Source: Asterias amurensis
Taxonomy: Eukaryota > Echinodermata > Asteroidea > Forcipulatida > Asteriidae
DNA: 64,000 nt
Reading direction: 5' to 3'
Assembly: GCF_032118995.1 (NCBI RefSeq)
Contig: NC_092650.1
Coordinates: 22,392,001-22,456,000, forward strand
Numbering within the stretch: position 1 is the first letter of the stretch; each line of letters opens with the position of its first letter. The notes under the pieces were generated by a model. It was not told the origin of the DNA. It was given only the letters and a program-made list of their open reading frames with translations, and searched no databases. The position numbers and the translations under genes are program-made. Below, in pieces: positions 40,551 to 64,000 of this stretch.

Positions 40551-40951
40551 AACACAAGTGAGTTTTGAGCACAGTTATGCCACCATACAAAGCTCATTAG
40601 TTGAATGGTTTTAACTGGTTGGTTACATGTATCTTACTAGTGTTGCATCCAGCCAGAAATTCACCACACACTTTGAAAAGTAAAAAAAAGCCTCCATTAA
40701 AACCAGAATGTGGAATAAAAACTACCATTTCCATGAGGAGTGGTTACCCAGGCCTCTGCAGTGACCTCTTTGCAGTGACCTCTGTATTATATAAATATGT
40801 TGCCTTCCATGCGAATGTGCTTGATCTTGGGGCTTGTACAACTTTTACAGGCAACTCGGAGGCAATCAACTGCAGTGTATGCTACAGGACCACTTTGGTA
40901 GCACATGGGCAATTGTTCAAACAACTTATTAAAAAGATCCCCAGTAAATAT

Positions 40952-41138
40952 ATGGGTGCATTCGTTTAGGCTCCCTGGGTCATCCCAGGTCAGCCCCCAG
41001 TGCCCTGCTTGTGGAGTGGGTCACTGGGGGGTGGCCCCAGGTAAACGCTGCACTACGAGAGCGGTGAGTGGTCGTTCGTTTAGCTCTTGTCAAGGGCTCA
41101 CCCGGGGGAGACCCAGGGAATCTAAACGAACGCACCCT
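40952..41138. mobile_element. GC-rich fold-back, family J
   Basis: GGGTGCATTCGTTTAGGCTC and ATCTAAACGAACGCACCC. TTLL9-PDRG1 spacer. Confidence 0.8.
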
Positions 41139-41527
41139 ATGTGAACATTCAAATGTGAATGGATTCTCTTCTTGAAGATTGCCTGGAACTCGTTGCCCGT
41201 AAATTGCCTTGTGTGACGTAGACCTTGAATAGTATAAAAACTTCCATTAAGTGCCATTCGCACCCTTCCGTCCAGTAACAGTTCATTTTGTAAAAAACTC
41301 TTCAATTTTGTGTAAATTTTGTTGCATAGACTTTTGTGTACATAAGAATAAAACAGGTACGTGTACATTAAAACATGTCGACTTACACTCTGGTTTATTT
41401 TATAAACAAGTTATATTGCAGAACCCTGGTGAGATTCAAATTGTTATATACATTCTGTGGTTTAATAATAGTAACTTGTTCTTATACATGTATAATAACC
41501 ACAGTGCTGTTCAGTTGTGCCCTGCAG

Positions 41528-41806
41528 CCGATTTCACGAAACGCTAGGATTAATCCTAACTCAGTTAGGACGAGTAACCCGTCCTAACTTAGGATGAGTT
41601 CAATGCATCTTACGTATTTGGATACGGAATTGAACCCGTCCTAAGATTAATCCTAAGTTAGGAAGAGTTTGGTGAAATCGACGGCTGGTCACAGCCATCA
41701 ATTTCACCAAGCTCTTCCCTCTTCCTTTTCTGTATCTGAAGATGCTGGGACGCACTGAACCCGTCCTAAGTTCGAGATAGGATTAATACTAGCCTTTCGT
41801 GAAAAT
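41528..41806. mobile_element. Fold-back family F-like, two overlapping units
   Basis: GATTTCACGAAACGCTAGGA, GTTTGGTGAAATCGACGGCT and a further unit ending TAGCCTTTCGTGAAAATTAC. Interior words TAATCCTAACTCAG and CTAAGATTAATCCTAAG. Confidence 0.7.
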
Positions 41807-42597
41807 TACTATTTTGTAATCCTCATCAGCATCCTGAAACCCACTTAGTGTGGTATTATGCTGCATTGATATTGAAATACAAAAAAAACAAGACTGCCGG
41901 TGTCTCAGGGAAATCTGTCCGTTGGAAACTCTGTCCCCCATATTGGAATTGACATGGGCCGGAGGAGTTTGATTCAAAAGAGGGCTCTATATTAGCCTGA
42001 ACGACTGACGTCATTCTTCGAGGCTCGTGAATAACGCCAGAGAGAGCGGCCAAAAACCGGCGTGTAGTTTGACCTCTGACCTCTGTCGTTTCACATATAG
42101 ATACGCAGTCAAATTCCATTGCGGACTTGAGAGCAGTGACCATTTGGGCATCTATGTCACTGCACGTCAGCACGTGCATTGTATCCAATGGGAATCACTG
42201 GATCTAGCGGCAGTGAAATGTCTTTATCCTTGCGGATGAAGACAGGGGCCCAGTCTAGCTCTATATCAGAAGAAATTTGCACACAGGCTGCCGTATGGGG
42301 GGACAGAATCTCCTTGGGGACAAAATCTACTGCCACACCGGACTTGTCCACTCGTAAGTTTGCTGGCCCAACACCAAAACTACTGGCCTCGGGCCGGTAA
42401 CAAAGCTAGAACAAAGCTAGGATAGTAAAATGTATGCAACCAGCAACAGGATACCAACAGTACCATAACTTGAGCCTGGTGTATGATACTACACGGAGAT
42501 TGCAATAATACTAAAGTTGAGCCTGGTTTATGAGACTACACAGCTACTCCACAACACTGAACTTCATAAAGATATCTCAACGCAGTAGCTTTGATCG

Positions 42598-45006
42598 TCA
42601 CCTTGTGTCGACGGCTTTCAGTTCATCTTTTGATAACGCTGTCAAATCAAAGCCCTTGGCTTCCTTCCTACCTGTTGAGCAAAAACAATTCTAGAGTGAA
42701 CAAGAAACAAGTTTTTGGGGCAAGTAGAGTGTCATGGCCGAGTGATTTCATGTATCAAATTCAAGTTCTGGTGTTGAAGTCATCGAAGTGTGGGTCCGAA
42801 TCCTGGTCATGACACTTGTGTCCTTGAGCAAGATGCTTTACTACAATTGCTTCTTTTCACCCAGGGGTATAAATGGGTACAAGTACCTCCGAGGGTACAG
42901 GTTGCTATTGTGTATAAAAAGCATTCTGCTGCTTCTTGCTGCTGACAATACTGTTTTCAGCAGAATAGTCTGGGTTCTGGTGTCACTATGAAACTTGGGT
43001 CTGTTAATACTAGACAGCTCGACCAAGACACGCCACACATTTTACTCAGGAAAAGTAGATAACATCAGTGTTCCTACAAATCAAAACCATTTGTAGGATT
43101 ATGGCAAGGCCTTATTATGTTCATGATTTCAAACGAAAGTGTTTTTGTCACAATGGGAAAGTTCATAATCTCACCTTCCATATCCCTCAGTTTGGCCACC
43201 TTGGGTTTCAAGTCTTTGCGCAATCTGTCAATTTCCGAGTTGAGTTTGACCTGATCTGTGATTGAAGCAGGGCAAAGATAGTTAACAATTAACTGGAAGG
43301 TTTACGTTTGGTAATCACTCAGAAAATTATTGGCAATGGAACCTTTTGGTTTCTAGAAGCATACAGCAGCTTTTGATAGTATTAAGCCTTTTGAGAAAAC
43401 GTTTCACTCCAAAGTTTTGTGGTAATGTATTCAAAAGATACGAGTTTTTAAGCCCGAAAGTTTGAATCTGAGGTGAATTTCATTATTCTTCCTATTATTC
43501 TTAATATCCTGACTTACAAACATTGTCAGGTAATAGAAGCAGAAGTATAAAAAGTAATCTTCACTTCACCAAAACCTTGTGATATATTCACCTTGTTTGA
43601 GAATGGCTTTAGCACTTTCTCCAGGAAGTTTTACAAACATCTCACCAAAGCAAACCCAAGACTTGCCTGTATAATCCAATAGAATTGAAAATTAGAAGTC
43701 ATTAAAATAACACAAACTGATCTCAAAAAGTAAAAAACAAACAGAAAATCTGTGAGTGCATTAGGAACTTACTTTGACTGCTTTTGTTTTGTTGCTCTTT
43801 GTTCATAAGTGATCTTATGGCTTCACGGTTCCCATTTCTTGTCCGATCCAGATCAACAATCTAAAAGTAAAGCAATGCAAAGCTATCAATTTATTGATCT
43901 TTTAATGACCTGGGACTCAAATTTTAGAGTGACTTCAGTTGGTATATGGTGCAAATTCTTTAAGGAAAGGAAGGTCTCGCTTTTGTGTTGACTGTCAGCT
44001 GCATTTATCCATTAAAGAAATGTTGAATATTACATCAACACTGTTGATCGGTTGTGCAAAACCAATCCTGTGCGATCGTTGATGGTGCATAATCGTTCCT
44101 GCGCGATCAGTTGATCACAAAAAAAACATTTCTAGACAATCTGGCGATCGGTCGATCGTACAAAAACAATTCCTGTGCAATTCGTCTTTTCCACAAAACT
44201 GTTCCTCATGTTCCTCCCGATCTGTCAATCACAGAAAAAAACGTTCCTGCGCGATCGTCAGTCAATCACGAAAATCTGTTCCTGTGCGACCGGTCAATCA
44301 TGCAAAACCATCCTGCGCAATCGGTCAATCGCACAAAATATTTCCTGCATGATCTGATGATCAGTTGATCGCACATATTCGTTGTGCCAATGTCAATGAT
44401 CAATAGCTCCCTATCTATGGGTGCCCAACAAATACATGATGATGATGATGTTCGATCAGTTGCAAAGCCTTTCCTGCACGATCGGCTGATCGGTCAATTG
44501 CGCAAAGATGTTCATTGCGCGATCGACCGATTGTTGTGCGATCGACCGATTGTTGCGCGACCATTGAATATTGATCTTTCAATAGCGCAGCGCGATCGAC
44601 CAATCGCGCGGATTGACCGATCGCGCCCAACAAATACATGATGATGATGATGTTCGCATCAATCATTGTGATTTTTGTGATTGTTGGTCAGTAAAACCTA
44701 GGCTGGGGGCTAAATTTCTGGGCAAACTTAATAATTATTACCATTCAGAGTCCCAGACTCGCTTAGCCCCACGTGTGTGGCCAAGGCTAGCTGACAGCTA
44801 GCCTTGGCCACACAAAAGGGCCCATGGTCACTTGGTGGGACAAGACTCACTCAACTCAAGTCTCAAACCTCATCCCTCTGAGTCTGACCTCACTCAACAT
44901 TTACATTGTCAATCATTCATACCTGCTGCTTGTCAGACAAAACCTCTTCAGCAAGCGCTTCCAGCTCCCCTAAATGCCGAACTACAAGGTCCATGTCTTT
45001 TTCCAT
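42598..45006 (-). CDS. PDRG1: p53 and DNA-damage-regulated protein 1 (prefoldin-like)
   Basis: Five minus-strand exons: 44923-45006 (ATG at 45006), 43773-43860, 43592-43666, 43175-43255 and 42598-42671 (TGA). Phases 0, 1, 1 and 1 agree, giving 133 aa, the same as my recollection of human PDRG1. Motifs are LGELEALAEEVLSDKQQ, IVDLDRTRNGNREAIR, WVCFGEMFVKLP and KGFDLTALSKDELKA. Coiled-coil helices flank the short beta-hairpin core typical of beta-prefoldins. The family belongs to the prefoldin-like module of the R2TP/PAQosome co-chaperone complex (known of the family, not seen here). It is head to head with SPT16 across 370 bp and tail to tail with TTLL9. The GK(P/E)-type C-terminus is conserved in the last exon, which shows the gene is complete. 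Confidence 0.93.
42725..42995 (+). mobile_element. tRNA-derived SINE, plus strand
   Basis: AGAGTGTCATGGCCGAGTGA (A box) and GTGGGTCCGAATCCTGGTCA (B box), then the SINE body GACACTTGTGTCCTTGAGCA and GGGTATAAATGGGTACAAGT. PDRG1 last intron. Confidence 0.8.
44030..44630 (+). repeat. CGATCG-rich degenerate tandem repeat
   Basis: About 30-bp units like TTCCTGCGCGATCGGTCAAT CGCACAAAA, drifting along the array; later units are pure GCGCGATCGACCGATTG. In PDRG1 intron 1. Confidence 0.85.
44775..44813. other. Perfect 18-bp inverted repeat (hairpin)
   Basis: GTGTGGCCAAGGCTAGCT, loop GAC, then AGCTAGCCTTGGCCACAC. PDRG1 intron 1. Confidence 0.92.
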
Positions 45007-45376
45007 TTCCTCGGCCGGAAAGGGGGGGTTTCTGACTAAGGTTCAGAGTGCAACCTTTGACTCAAAAATTGGTCACATCCACCACATGCACACAGTAAAT
45101 TTTCAAGTTTTTGTAAACACTAGTCTGATACTAAACTAACTTTATAATGAGTATCCAAATGGTTGAAAGGGGAGCCAGACTCTACTGCTTTATTCTATCA
45201 ACGCTGGAGGGCGCCCTTCGTGTCTCCCACAAAATTTTATCTCCCGCCATTTTGCGCACTTCATAAATTGTTCGTGACGACAGAAGATTTCCAAGACACG
45301 GCAAATTGTCGTGTGCTTTTCTGGCCGACGAATATTATTTCATACCAGTTGTTTAATTAATTTAGGTAATTGAAGA
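45007..45376. promoter_or_regulatory. Bidirectional PDRG1/SPT16 promoter region
   Basis: 370 bp separate the two divergent start codons. The stretch must hold both 5' UTRs and core promoters, unless one gene has a distant noncoding exon. It has no MITE copy, unlike nearly every other spacer here. No TATA box is obvious. CCGCCATTTTG at 45244-45254 matches the YY1 consensus, which often sits at start sites of housekeeping genes. The pairing as a shared promoter is inference. Confidence 0.6.
45244..45254 (+). promoter_or_regulatory. YY1-like site
   Basis: CCGCCATTTTG, a perfect-looking YY1 core, lies 123 bp before the SPT16 ATG. Binding is not shown by sequence alone. Confidence 0.45.
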
Positions 45377-63930
<18,554 letters not shown>

Positions 63931-64000
63931 TGAAAATTCTGGGTTACTAGCCCTGTTGACTACCATTAAAATACACTGCAGTTTTTATTGTTTCTATTAT

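Noticed and set aside
40601-40969. 122-codon frame between TTLL9 and PDRG1
   Set aside because: No recognisable domain, runs into the family J fold-back, and lacks splice-supported continuation. Probably chance.

Overview
Eukaryotic (animal) genomic DNA. Genes are split by short GT-AG introns, and exons joined in consistent phase give proteins close to known animal families. The dense fold-back/MITE repeats and the skeletal-organic-matrix-like secreted protein suggest an echinoderm, most likely a sea star. That organism call is inference; the gene calls do not depend on it.

Layout, left to right. (1) <1-5806, minus strand: a secreted PAN-domain protein resembling 'uncharacterized skeletal organic matrix protein 5', five exons found, 3' end outside the window. 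(2) 8645-16451, minus: a complete nine-exon SLC7 light-chain amino-acid transporter of 499 aa, with one apparent GC-AG intron. (3) about 17100-19976, plus: a 5'-truncated, frameshifted CR1/Jockey-like non-LTR retrotransposon. (4) 22025-39652, plus: a TTLL9-type tubulin polyglutamylase. Two alternative versions of its fourth exon have phases that force them to be mutually exclusive. (5) 42598-45006, minus: PDRG1, a 133-aa prefoldin-like protein in five exons. (6) 45377->63852, plus: SPT16, the large FACT subunit, 18 exons and running off the right edge. PDRG1 and SPT16 are head to head across a 370-bp shared promoter region that holds a YY1-like motif. TTLL9 and PDRG1 are tail to tail.

Most introns and spacers are repeats. 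Several non-autonomous families with TTAAAGG...CCTTTAA ends share internal modules but carry different central palindromes. Other elements include hAT-like fold-backs with perfect 8-bp target duplications, tRNA-derived SINEs, GC-rich fold-backs, a roughly 480-bp (AACAAT)n array, an (AAGC)n array and a CGATCG-rich array.

The points most worth a second look are the mutually exclusive TTLL9 exons, the 100-nt open-frame tandem copies of SPT16 exon 16, a decayed copy of the SPT16 exon 13 acceptor region, and the modular structure of the TTAA repeat families. No operon-like or prokaryotic system is present. The six genes are not evidently one pathway: two are nuclear or chaperone housekeeping genes, one is ciliary, one is a membrane transporter and one is secreted.
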